NCBI GenBank assembly: GCA_010015675.1
Contig: ML976981.1
Coordinates: forward strand, 875,819 to 939,818
DNA from: Byssothecium circinans
Taxonomy: Eukaryota > Ascomycota > Dothideomycetes > Pleosporales > Massarinaceae
Direction of reading: 5' to 3'
DNA: 64,000 nucleotides
This document shows positions 21,890 through 32,212 of this stretch, one piece after another (position 1 is the stretch's first letter; each line of letters starts with the position of its first letter). A program made the position numbers and the translations under genes. The notes under the pieces are model-generated. The model was not told the DNA's origin. It did no database searches and saw nothing but the letters and a program-made list of their open reading frames with translations.

Positions 21890-23296
21890 CGGCCGAGAAG
21901 AGGATACCCAATCTGCTGGCCGGATTTGATGAGGAGGGGGTTTCGGTTGAGAAGCTGGCACAGGAGGCGGGTTGCGATGCGGCCAAGCTTTGTCAGTATA
22001 TCCATCAATCGATTGGCATCCTTGGGTGGTGCTGATTACTGGCCGATTCAGCTCGCATCATGCGTTGCCTTTGCTCCATCCATATCTTCAAGGAAGTTCA
22101 ACCTGACCGCTTTGCGAACAATCGTGTTTCTGCTGCTTTGGTGGGCAATGAGCCGCTCAGGGCCTAGATCGTGATGTTGTAAGTTTGCGCGAAGCCATCA
22201 CATGGATATGGATACGGTGCTGACATGCCACAAAACGCATTTGACATATACACGGCCTCGGATTATTTGCCTCGGTCCCTATTTGACAAGGAAACGGGAC
22301 CGTCATACGACGTTGCGCAGACAGCATTCCAGGCCGCGGTGGGAACGCAAAAACCGCGGTGGGACTGGCTCGAGGAAAGGGTCACGGTGAAAGACCTACG
22401 AGAAGGACGTTGTGGAACTGACGGAGGGCTGAGCGCGTATCCCGGCCCGTTCGGTTCCGAGCTGGAGAAAGCCGTGGATGGCAAGGCTGATGACGAGTTG
22501 CTGACCCGGCCAGAGTTGCCCATCTTTGGCCTCGCAATGGTTGGGGGAGGCAAAGTCTTTGGCAAGGCTCATCTTTATGGCGAGTGCCGGACTCCAACAT
22601 GCTAGAGGAAGTGTATCAGCTAACAATTTGGCCAGATTATCCTTGGGGATCTTTGGGCTCTGCTCTCGTGGTCGATGTGGGTGGAGACGTAGACGGGTTC
22701 AGTCTACAGCTCTCCCAGCTCCACCAACAGTTGAAGTTCATCATACAGGATCGGGAGGCCATGCTGCAGCAAGCAGAGACGGTGGTCTGGCCGAAGGACA
22801 ACCCCGACGCCATTGCGCAAAAGAGGGTGGAGTTCTGTCCCCACGACTTTTTCCAACCCAACCCGGTGAAAAACGCCGATGTGTACTGGCTCCGTTATGT
22901 CATGCACGACTGGTCCGACGACTTCTGCGTTAGAATTCTCGCAGCCATCAAGCCTAGCATGGGAAGAAATTCGCGGATTCTCATCCGCGATCAGGTCATG
23001 AACACGACGCTGGGGTCGGAGGAGCTCGCCGCTGCACCTGCTCCTCTACCCGCGAACTGGGTAAGACTGACCCATTGCGCGAACTGAATCTATGGCTGAC
23101 TATGTAGGGCTACTACACGCGCTACTCGCATCAAAGAGATCTTGTGATGATGGCGCTGCTCAATGGCATCGAGCGCACGCCTCGCGAATTCAGGGGGATC
23201 ATCGAGAAGGCGGGGTTGAAGCTGCATAAAATTTGGGACTGTCGTAGCCAGGTTTCGTTGGTGGAGGTTGTTCTGCCAGATGCCGCAGTAGCGTGA
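21890..23296 (+). pseudogene. O-methyltransferase (OmtA/AflP-like fold), broken
   Basis: Segments of a class I SAM-dependent plant/fungal-type O-methyltransferase appear in order. EEGVSVEKLAQEAGCDAA is the winged-helix N-terminal part; after an intron (21992-22051) comes SIHIFKEVQPDRFANNR; then FDIYTASDYLP, KPRWDWLEE and GLAMVGGGKVFG. The SAM-binding ALVVDVGGDVDGF lies near 22662, and DVYWLRYVMHDWSDD (catalytic His region) near 22879. The last exon (23108-23296) reads GYYTRYSHQRDL and SQVSLVEVVLPD. Breaks: an in-frame TAG at 22165-22167, and no usable AG acceptor between the intron beginning GTAAGT at 22179 and the next conserved block. One further intron would need a GC donor (about 22588). 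The 3' half looks well preserved. Decayed member of an aromatic-polyketide-type cluster; the N-terminus is not resolved. Confidence 0.75.
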
Positions 23297-23535
23297 AGTC
23301 AATAACGAAGGTTATGTCTGTGTAGGGCATGGCGAGCCATAACCATCACAATTCGTGTCGTGGAGAAAATAAACGCAAATTTCATGTTAGGAGTTGATTA
23401 CAGAGCTCTGAGCTATGACCTATTGATCCATGACCAATCCTCACATGACACGGGCCTTTCACGGTCCCAAGTTTCACCGAACAACCATCAATGAATCAAC
23501 CCATCTCTACATCGACGTCCGGCCAATGGAGCAAT

Positions 23536-24384
23536 CTACGCGTCGATGTCGGTTGTCGTGGTGATGTCCTTCCAACCCTCAAGATTGGCCTTGTGCCCGT
23601 CAATGTGACCCGAGACAATCTTGTACGCATCGCTTCCCAGACTCAAGCGTGGCGGTAGCTCCCTTCCAGCGCAACGACCTGTGCCGGTGAGAGACTCCAC
23701 GATCACGCGTGCGCCCTTCTTTGGATCTCCTGGTTGCTGGTGGTCGTAGGCTTTGAGATTTTCTTGCGTGCTATTGGTGGCAGCGGCGAGGTCGTCGATG
23801 CGATGGGCCGCAACCGTCTTGTGCCCAGGGCTCAGGAAGTTCGTGCGGAAGTAGCCTGGCTCGATCGAGGTGACCTTGATGTTGAGATGGGCAACCTCCT
23901 GGCGCAGAGCCTCAGCGAGAATGGTGGAGCAGGCTTTGGTCGCACAGTACAGGCCCGCGGCGGGTGTTCCGTGCCAGCCACCGATTGATCCCATGTTGGC
24001 CACGACGCCGGAGCGTTGCTTGCGCATGATGGGCAGCACGGCGCGGATGACATTGAGTTGGCCAAAGACGTTGGCGTTGAATTGCGCCTCAACCTCGCTG
24101 CGACTGCACTCCTCCACACCCCCCGCCAGAATGTATCCCGCGTTGTTGACGAGAATGTCGATTCCGCCCGTCTTCTCTACGATCGAGTCGACTCTCTTCC
24201 GCAGATTCTCGTCACTGTCGACCACATCGAGCTGCTCTGTAATGGCCCCGCGCTCGGCGAGTTGAGCCAGCTTGGCCGGGTCGCGCGCCGTTGCAACGAC
24301 GTTATCGCCGTTCGCCAACGCAGCCAAGGCGATCTCTTGGCCGAAGCCAGAGGAGCAGCCAGTGATGAGCCAGATTTTCCCCAT
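23536..24384 (-). CDS. Short-chain dehydrogenase/reductase (classical SDR)
   Basis: An intact single-exon frame of 282 aa. The NAD(P)-binding motif TGCSSGFG is at residues 9-16, NNAG at 80-83, catalytic Ser133 (NMGSIGG), and the Tyr146/Lys150 pair in YCATK. Length and motifs fit classical SDRs with broad alcohol/ketone substrates. Arg34 after the second strand (ATARDPAKL) suggests NADP preference. It lies between a broken O-methyltransferase and a broken MFS pump on the other strand, so it is probably the surviving enzyme of a decaying secondary-metabolite cluster; it may still be active with an unrelated role. Confidence 0.87.
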   Translation of the reverse strand: MGKIWLITGCSSGFGQEIALAALANGDNVVATARDPAKLAQLAERGAITEQLDVVDSDENLRKRVDSIVEKTGGIDILVNNAGYILAGGVEECSRSEVEAQFNANVFGQLNVIRAVLPIMRKQRSGVVANMGSIGGWHGTPAAGLYCATKACSTILAEALRQEVAHLNIKVTSIEPGYFRTNFLSPGHKTVAAHRIDDLAAATNSTQENLKAYDHQQPGDPKKGARVIVESLTGTGRCAGRELPPRLSLGSDAYKIVSGHIDGHKANLEGWKDITTTTDIDA

Positions 24385-24463
24385 GATGGATATTGATGTG
24401 AGTATCAGTTTTGGAGTGATTGTTGTGGTTGTGGTTGTGGGTCGGGAGGAAGGGAGGGTGGTA

Positions 24464-25249
24464 ATGTGGGGAGGGGTGTACAGAAATAAGGTAAGGAACG
24501 TGAGGTATCAACGGACCGGAGTACAGCAAACGCAACCGGTCCACAAAGTGCATGGTTTCAAGGTAAGTGGCTTCCTCAAGCTTCATGTTGCGTTTGCGTC
24601 TCCAGCTAATGCCAAGTCTTACAGTGGTTCATCGTCGTACTCGCATTGTTTCCAGTCTTGGCCTGTATGCTCTCGACAACACCATCGTTGCAAATATCGT
24701 CCCTGCAATCGTTCAATACTTGGGCCATGCTGAACAGCTAGCTTGGCTCTCTGTTGGCTTTACCGCTGGCGGGCTGTGCCTTCTTCTACCTCTCGGCAAG
24801 ATCTACGCTCTGTATGACCCAAAATACGTCTATATTGCTTCCGCCATTCTCTTCTTCATCGGCTCTGCTCTATGCGGTGCTGCACCTGCCATGGATGCCA
24901 TGATCGTGGGCCGTATCATTGCTGGTATTGGCGGCAATGGCCTGTGCATGGGCTCCGTCACCCTTCTCTCCCAGAACACCCTGTTCAAGAGCTTGATTGA
25001 CTTCATAACTCTACCTTAAGGTGCCGTCCTCGCTCCCATTTGGCTTTTCCTCTTGCCTTCAGCATCGCCAGAAGACAAGCCCTCGAAGCTTTCTCGTGCC
25101 GCTCGACTCGATTGGCTTGGCAGTCTTTTCTTTATCGCTTCCATGCTCCGGGCTTATGGTATGCATCCATCAACGCCACAGTCGGGACGTCTCAGGACAG
25201 CACCATCACAGCATCATTTTACAGGTCGTGCGTTAGCAGTAGGGAAGTA
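24464..25249 (+). pseudogene. MFS drug/metabolite efflux pump, N-terminal fragment, broken
   Basis: An exon ending KVHGFK (to 24562), an intron (GTAAGT...TCTTACAG) and then WFIVVLALF begin a typical fungal DHA-type MFS protein. The frame then shifts before LYALDNTIVANIVPAIVQYL (TM1). TM2-TM4 follow intact (WLSVGFTAGGLCLLLPLGK, AAPAMDAMIVGRIIAGIGG). After TLLSQNTLF, material corresponding to TM5-TM6 is missing. The sequence resumes at a stop (TAA at 25018) followed by GAVLAPIWLFLLP and then a cytoplasmic-loop-like segment to about 25249; nothing of the C-terminal half remains. The gene is divergent from the SDR at 23536-24384, which supports a former co-regulated cluster. Confidence 0.75.
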
Positions 25250-25518
25250 GTTAGGTAAGGATCGTAGGTCGATCGGTGAATCAGTCGGTGAGTCGGTCGG
25301 TTCCTAACACATGGCCTGCTGCAGTAGATACGGCGTAACAATAATGTCTAGAGCCTTTTAAGGGCAAAATATTAAGTTCAAGGTTATCCTAGAATCGCCG
25401 TAAAACGCTACTGATACGGGTCTTCAGCCAGGGAACGACTGCAGCCCCCACAATGATTATATAGGTAAGCCACAAACACATCAAAAAAATATAAGCATAC
25501 CCACGTTTTTGCATAGAC
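25250..25518. other. Spacer with short direct repeats
   Basis: Contains a run of GGTCGATCGGTGAATCAGTC-like words repeated three to four times at about 25266-25304. No gene. Presumably includes the promoter of the Myb gene. Confidence 0.4.
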
Positions 25519-26952
25519 ATGAGCGCTACACTGCGGAAAAGACCAAGGAAATGGACCCCAGAGGAAGACTCACTGTTGTATCAAGAAGCAATGAAGCAAT
25601 GTACCCACGCTCCCTTGTCATTGTGCTTCTCCACGTACCTTACCCTGCTCAACACATGCTGATACCATCACCCTAAGCTGTTAACAGTGCCTGGGATTGG
25701 AACTGCATCGCCGCCAATTTTACAGAAAGGTCGAACAAGGACTGCCGCAAGCGCTGGGTCAACCGCGTGAGCGGCGGGCTTAAAAAGGGACTGTGGAGTG
25801 AAGAGGAAGACGGCAAGCTTCGGGAAGCTGTTCAAAGGCTCGGTCAACGGTGAGTGATGAGGCTCCGCAACCATCATAAATTGACCTCATTTCTAACCCA
25901 CCATGTCAGCTGGACCCTTGTTGCAGAGGTTGTCGGGTGCCGAAGCGCAGACCGTAAGTACTCTTCCTATTCCTGGTCTTTGCAAGTAGGTGAACTTATG
26001 CTACATGCAGAGTGCGCGAACAGATGGCAGCATCATCTCGATCCTCAGTTAGATCGTCGAGAGTGGACAAAAGCTGAGGTACGTTGATAGCTTCGCCCCG
26101 TTCCGAACGGGGCGCCCGCAACCGCTTCCGTCCCGTCCCGCCCCACATGTTATCAGGCGCTAAACCAAACTTGTCTTAGGACGATCAAGTGCTGCAGGCT
26201 GTCCATGAACATGGCCGTACGTAATCTGCTTCCATGTATTTCATCCACCTTCCTGGTGTTTTGACGCTCCTTGTTCACTGGATGAGCTTTGCTGACGATG
26301 CGCCCCAACATCTAGGCACCTGGAAGGCGATTCGCGACCAGTATTTCCCCGGCCGTTCCCCCAATGATGTTAAAAACAGATACACGATACTAGCGATGTC
26401 GACCTCAACAGTGACGAAGAGGAAGACGAAGACGAAGACGCAGAAGAAGAAAACGATGAGGACAAATTCCTCTCCTTTTCTCCTGGGCCCGCCCCCAACA
26501 CTATAGACATCGACCACTACCCCATGTCTTTCTCGCCCACCTTTGACTTCTCCGCCGAGGCAGTCTCGACGCCGCCCAGGCACTTGTCTCTCTTCGCCTC
26601 CCGTCCAAGTGATAACATGGACCAACGGCCCACCTTGTACTCAGCAGCATCAGTGGATACTGGAACCGAAGATTTTCATGCTTTTGACCCCACCATGAGT
26701 GCCGTGGACCCCTCTGCAGCGACAGACCTCAGTCTACCCGCTGACGGCGAATTATGGGCTTTTTCAACGGGTCATGACTCAGTGCTGGAGAACTCTACTA
26801 CATTCCCCCGGTCGCTACAACCGTCGCTGCAATCGCCTACTTATAAACGCGTCACACTTGTGTTTGAGGATTACGAAAGGGGCTTGATGGATCAGCTGCT
26901 GCAGGTTGTGAGCACGAGTCAGGGGAAGTCGCGGATCGAGATTTTGCCTTGA
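25519..26952 (+). CDS. Three-repeat Myb-like DNA-binding protein, six exons, probable frameshift
   Basis: Exons are 25519-25600, 25678-25849, 25910-25953, 26011-26078, 26180-26216 and 26316-26952; all five introns are GT-AG and keep frame. Three SANT/Myb repeats are clear: RKWTPEEDSLLYQEAM with WDWNCIAANF and KDCRKRWVNRV; GLWSEEEDGKLREAV with WTLVAEVVG and CANRWQHHL; EWTKAEDDQVLQAV with WKAIRDQYF and DVKNRYTIL. In the last exon the Myb frame runs into a Lys-rich tail ending at 26506, whereas a frame shifted by one base from about 26390 continues through an acidic stretch to a plausible conserved C-terminus (VTLVFEDYERGLMDQLL) at 26952. A single-base deletion near 26390, or an assembly error, explains this. 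Otherwise the real protein ends at 26506. It is probably a nuclear transcription or snRNA-promoter-type factor. Confidence 0.72.
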
Positions 26953-27904
26953 CCATCACTAGGAGCAGCGATTGGTGCATTATTCTATAAATCTAGAAGT
27001 ATCTTAGAGAACAAATATTGATATGTTAATGGAAACTATATGTGACTTGAGAACTGCAGGCAAGAACTTTATTTATACACAGCAATACGACCTGCTCATT
27101 AAGAATTGACAATCCTGCCATCGTGGGGTCGAATTCGCCAAACCAGAGCACACAATGGATGCAGTTTCTGTGAACCTCTTATATGGCCGCCTGTTGCATC
27201 TCATCATTGTCCGGCTGTTGATGCATTGATCAACCCACGAACGTTCGCTTGTATGTGATATGATGGAGCCGAGTGGAGGTTTTCGGCAAGGTTGATTGTG
27301 GTACCAGATATGTGGACGGTCTCCTCGTCACCGTAGCCCGGGGCATACAGTGAGGTTTCGTAGTTAGCATTGTCGTCGAGGCTCACCACCCAGGTTGTGG
27401 AGTGGATCTCCTCGTCGTCCCGACCATCCGGGACCCGCATCTCTCGCTCCCGCGTTCGCTTACTGCAAATCAAATTAGACAACCAATTGCCAGTCATTGA
27501 GATGGCAGGTGTGCACTCATACATTCAGCAGCTGTTGCGTTATCCGACTGCGGATGGCGAAAGTGGACTTTGGGACACGTGGATCAGCTGCCAAGCATAA
27601 CCCCACAGTGATCGCTCGATCGGGTATGGCCTCCAAAGCAGTCTGGCTTGACTCGATTGCATCCCGCTAACCCTTGCTGCCTCGACCTGTCGATTTGCCT
27701 CCCCGCACTGCTGCCTGATCAATATGCATACTTCCTCGACATATGAGAGCTCTTGGCTCTCAAATACGCTCCTTTCCCTGCCTATTTATCCCTAACCGCA
27801 AGCTCTCAATCACAGCCTACTACATGTAGCGTTCACCTTGGTATCTGCGCTTTCAGCAAGTGCCGTGCTACAATTGCAGACAAGCAAACATCTGGAACTG
27901 CGCG
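26953..27904. other. Intergenic region between Myb and HET genes
   Basis: A minus-strand frame at 27524-27204 has protein-like character (STTWVVSLDDNANYETSLYA) and could be the last exon of a small unrecognised gene, but I find no matching upstream exons. The rest shows nothing. Confidence 0.3.
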
Positions 27905-30054
27905 ATGTCTTTGTGCGATCTTTGCAAGAATATCCCATGGGAGGATTTACCCACTGTCCCACCCGATCTTCCATGTAGTGCTACCGGCCATATATATATC
28001 CAACCAGTGGAGGACTGGCCCCAGGGCGTGCGCGGCCACCCGCATCACCAGAGTCTGGATGCGTTACGACAATCAGCTTCAGTCTGCGATCTTTGCAAAC
28101 TTATCCGTGTGTCTGCTGAGAATGTGGAGAAACAACTTGAGGAGCTGAAGCCAAAATGGGAAGCGGGTGAGATGACCCAATACGATTGGCCTACATGGGA
28201 AATGTGGCTAGTGAAGAGGCGCGAGGGAGGTGACGGGTGCTGGGTCATGAGCTTTGTGGATGGAAAGAGTGAAAGGAACGAGAGGCGCAAAAAGAAAGGC
28301 GTCGAGCAGGCGTATATTATATCGGCGCTGGGACTTTGCGTTCGAGATGGTGTGTAAGAGTAGTTCTGTTGGACTCCGCAGTTTGACAAAGAACAAAAAT
28401 GCTAATTGTATTAGGCGATGCCTTGCAATCCGTAATTGCGGGAAGACCCGTCGAGGGAAGCGCCGACTCATCGATTGTAATAGGGAGAGCTCGCAAATGG
28501 CTACATGAGTGCGGCAAGCATCCCTCTTGCAAGCCATCCAAAACAATCCTACCATCCCGCATCATCGATGTAGGAGATCTCGGTAGCCCGCAGGCACGCC
28601 TTTGGGAGCCAGTCCCTGCAGGCACGATTGGAAAGTACATCTCACTGAGCTACTGCTGGGGTACATCGCGAGAGTTTACTACGACACGAGCCACAATCGA
28701 AGAACGAAAAAAAGGAATTACCATCGCCGATATACCCGCAACATATCAAGACGCCATCAAGCTGACACGGGAGCTCGGGATACGCTATCTCTGGGTTGAC
28801 TCGTTGTGCATTTGTCAAGATGATCACGCGGACTGGGAGAGAGAATCCACTAAAATGCTCTCAACGTATTCCAACGCATATTTGACAGTCTCGGCAACTA
28901 GGGCGAAGGAGAGCTCTGAAGGTTTTCTCGGGCAGAGATTGGATCGAACCCTTGTGGGGCTAGAGTACAGCCGCGATGGCTTGCGAGGCAAGGCTTTGGC
29001 GTTCAGCCTACCTCTCCAAGAAGAGCTTGACAAGCGTGATTACATCACCCTTCCAGACGAACCTCTCTCAAAGCGCGCCTGGTGTCTACAGGAACGGGTG
29101 CTTTCACACCGTGTCCTTCTATATGGCACAAGCCAGATGTTCTATGAGTGCAACGAAGGGTATCATGGGGAGGATGGCCTTTATCTTAAAGAACGTCACG
29201 ACTGTGCACATAAGAGTTTGGAGGCCGATGACCCGGATGAGAGTTTTTTCGAAGGCTTGAAGCTAAACAAAAGAGCTAAGCGCAACATACTCGGAGGATG
29301 GTACAACCTCCTCTGGCTATATGGACCTAAAAAGCTTTCGCATGCTTCTGATAAGCTCCCCGCCATTTCGGGTATCGCCAGTCTCTACGCAGAAGGAATC
29401 GGGGAAGAATATCTCGCTGGCTTGTGGAGGGACCAACTGATTGAAGGATTGATGTGGCAGAGCCTGCGCTACAGGCGAGTGTCAGAGTACCGTGCTCCGT
29501 CTTGGTCGTGGGCATCTGGCGATGGCATTCCGGCAACGGGACAAGACCTTGACTACAACGAGATTGCCGAGATTATGGATGCAAATGTCACCCTCAAAGG
29601 GTCCAACCCCTTTGGTGAAGTCACCGACGGGTGGATCAAGCTTCGCGCTCCAATGGTACAATTATACACGATTCTCGACAACTGGGACCCTGAAGCGCCA
29701 GGCCGCCGTCCCTATGACAACAATATTAAAGTGCGCACTGAGAAGGGCGACCCTGAAGGAGCCTACTCACGCTTTGACTTCGCCTTCACGGCGGATGACG
29801 CACCACAGGAGGCAAAGAAGATTGCAAAGAGCCTGGAAGGCGTCGACATCTTTTCCCTTGTTATCTTGAAAGAATGTTCTTGGGACCCTGAGGCGGCGGA
29901 TGACGAGGGAAACTACCGTTCGTTGATCGTGAAGAAGGTGGATAGGAGGGATGCCTATCAGAGGCTCGGGTTTCTTACTCTCGATAAGGAAACGCTGGGT
30001 CAGGAGCCGGAGAAGCAATCCAAGGAAGAATTCTCCACGATCACGCTCGTTTAA
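27905..30054 (+). CDS. HET-domain (heterokaryon incompatibility) protein
   Basis: Exons are 27905-28349 and 28415-30054 (intron GTGTGT...GCTAATTGTATTAG, phase 1), giving 694 aa. The start at MSLCDLCKNIPWEDLP matches the common opening of this family; an in-frame Met 15 codons upstream is the alternative. Two CxxC pairs (CDLC near residues 4-7 and again near 61-64) may bind metal. The HET domain begins near residue 222 with YISLSYCWG, followed by the second family block YLWVDSLCICQDD and then RAWCLQERVLSHR. The C-terminal third is unassigned. HET proteins act in fungal non-self recognition and trigger cell death when activated, often by NLRs. One NLR lies 7.6 kb upstream, but a direct partnership is not shown. 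Confidence 0.9.
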
Positions 30055-30819
30055 GCGCTGCAACCATAGTGTTTTCTCCCTGTCGTCGAGTCGGAGGCAG
30101 GAGGAGGTGACGGCTGAGGTGGCAGCGCTTCAGATCACGAAGGACAATTTGCTAGAAGAGATGGCGACAACGAAGATTATGGATGACGCAGAAAACGAGA
30201 CGTATACTCCAGGAACCTCAGATCGCATGGCGCAATTGCTTGCACTAAGTCATCCGGAGCTCGTGACCGTCCCGTCGTCGTCTGCGGAGCCTCATTGGAT
30301 CTCTGCGGAGTCGCTCGATGTCACGAAAACCACAGCATTCCTCCAGCCCGACCAAGTCGTTTCCCAAAGAAGAAATAATGTTTCGAAACAAATTATTCGG
30401 ATGCCACATCATCTGAAGGAACGGGATGTAGGGCTGAGTGATCTGCAATTGCATTCCTTCTTTTGAGAAGGCAGATGTTGAAATTTATGGCCTTTCTCAA
30501 AGTTGCTTCGCGCCAGTTGTTGTGTAGAGGCTTCGGGAACGCGCCCTTCCGAGATGTTACCTTGTTCTTCGTCGTTAGCGTGCTGTTTGAGGTCAGTGTG
30601 GAAGAAGGTTTGCAGATTTATGAAGTCAAGTATTGAATACAGGACTGCTGGACATTTTTCACGCAGTCAATCATCTATAAGAGCATTCAAGTTGGACGGG
30701 ACACCGAATTAGGAAACTAGCTTATAGACGCTCGGACCACGATGAATCTTAAAATTTCCGTGGCTCCATGATGGAAACTCCTCCGCGAGGTCCGCGCCTC
30801 GCTCCCTTCCTTTCCCACC
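30055..30819. other. Intergenic region downstream of the HET gene
   Basis: A frame overlapping the HET 3' end continues to 30466 (ITKDNLLEEMATTKIMDD and so on), but it starts inside the HET coding sequence and has no splice signals of its own; I treat it as chance or a remnant. Nothing else found. Confidence 0.35.
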
Positions 30820-31851
30820 ATGACCTCCAAGGCAATCCGCATCCGTCCCATCTACCTCGTCGCAGTCGGAGCATTCGGCGGCGCCGCATACCGCTTCGCA
30901 AACCCTCCGTATACCTCCGAATCCTCGTTGAACCCGCACACGTTCACACCTTACACACTCGTCGACAAGCAACGCGTATCCTCCACAAGCGCAATATTCA
31001 CACTACGGAATACAGACGGTGCACCGGAGCCAGAGAGCGTGAGGGAGGCGTGGAAGCGCGGCGTATGGAGCTTGCAGATCAAGCAGCCACAATTGCAGAT
31101 TGCGAGGGCGTACACGCCACTACCACCAAGGGTGGATGCACATACAGAGGATGAAGAGTGGGGTCAGGATGTACGGTTGTTGATACGGCAAGAGGAGGGT
31201 GGAGAAGTATCGTCGTATTTGCATCGGTTACCCGTCGACTCCATGATCGAGCTGCGAGGGCCGAACGTAGAATGCGAACTGCCACACGACATCAAGGAAG
31301 TTATTTTTCTGGCTGGTGGTACGGGTATCGCTCCTGCCATGCAGGTCGCCCAGACACTGGGACGGAGAACAGGGAGTAAGATGCAGCTGCTCTGGGCAAA
31401 TAGGCGGAGGGAAGAGTGTGTAGGCGGGTACATCGATGAAACATCAATACCTCAGAGTCAATCAGTAGGGTGGAAGAGCCTCTTCCGTTTTGGGGGACCC
31501 GCAACACAACAAACACCAGTGCAAGTTCACAATCACCAGCCCAAAGGCGTCATCGTACAAGAGCTCGACACGCTAAAGGAGCGGAGTGGAGCAGGCACAA
31601 AAGGCCTCGAAGTGCAGTACTTCGTCGACGAGGAGAAAACGTTCATCAAGCCTGCCGACGTAGCGAAACGGTTAAAAAGCGAAGGTCCGCAAGAAAAAGG
31701 CTCGAAGATGATACTAGTATCAGGACCCGAAGGCTTCATCGAGTATTGGGCCGGCAAGAAAATCTGGACCGGTGGGAGAGAAGTGCAAGGGCCATTAGGT
31801 GGAGTGTTGGGCAAGATGGACCTGAAGGACTGGAAAGTGTACAAGTTGTAA
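30820..31851 (+). CDS. CYC2: CYC2-like mitochondrial FAD/NAD(P)H oxidoreductase
   Basis: A single exon of 343 aa. A short hydrophobic N-terminal segment (YLVAVGAFGGAAYRFA) fits a mitochondrial inner-membrane anchor. The ferredoxin-NADP+ reductase fold is evident: the FAD-binding motif RAYTPLPP near residue 89, MIELRGP near 141-147, the NAD-binding FLAGGTGIAPAMQ near 162-174, and VSGPEGFIEYW near 306-316. In yeast, Cyc2 is a flavoprotein that helps attach haem to cytochrome c. Length and layout fit this group better than ordinary cytochrome b5 reductases, which end in a conserved aromatic residue after the NAD domain. The symbol is by family resemblance. Confidence 0.8.
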   Translation: MTSKAIRIRPIYLVAVGAFGGAAYRFANPPYTSESSLNPHTFTPYTLVDKQRVSSTSAIFTLRNTDGAPEPESVREAWKRGVWSLQIKQPQLQIARAYTPLPPRVDAHTEDEEWGQDVRLLIRQEEGGEVSSYLHRLPVDSMIELRGPNVECELPHDIKEVIFLAGGTGIAPAMQVAQTLGRRTGSKMQLLWANRRREECVGGYIDETSIPQSQSVGWKSLFRFGGPATQQTPVQVHNHQPKGVIVQELDTLKERSGAGTKGLEVQYFVDEEKTFIKPADVAKRLKSEGPQEKGSKMILVSGPEGFIEYWAGKKIWTGGREVQGPLGGVLGKMDLKDWKVYKL

Positions 31852-32212
31852 GCTACGCGGGTGAAGACTAGATGATACCCAAAATCCGTTGATATAGCAT
31901 GTGTACAATACGTCACACGCCTCGTACGAGTGCATCTTTTCTTAAAAGTATCACGTTATCGCGTTGCAAGTCAGATGTAGTCAGCAGGATTCGCTTGGCT
32001 AGCTACTACTCCCAAAGGAACATCGCGCCATTGTTAGCGACGCTTTCCCGATGGCAAATCCCCTAGGACAATTCCGCGCTGATTAATTTTTTCAATTGTC
32101 AGACTTCACACTTCCCTTGTCAAAAGTCTTCACATATATATCTCCTGTTTGGGTTCGCCGTTTTTGCGCGTATTCGCTGTCGTGTTTCCTGCGTGTTTCG
32201 TTTTCCTCTAAA
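31852..32212. other. Promoter region of the MFS transporter
   Basis: 361 bp without a gene. An in-frame Met at 32096 upstream of the chosen start would add 39 residues of low plausibility. Confidence 0.35.

Noticed and set aside
27204..27524. Possible terminal exon of a small minus-strand gene
   Set aside because: Sequence is protein-like, but no upstream exon, start or homologous motif could be joined; left as a note in the intergenic entry.
29951..30466. 171-codon frame overlapping the HET gene end
   Set aside because: Starts inside the HET coding sequence in another frame; the part beyond the HET stop has no recognisable domain.
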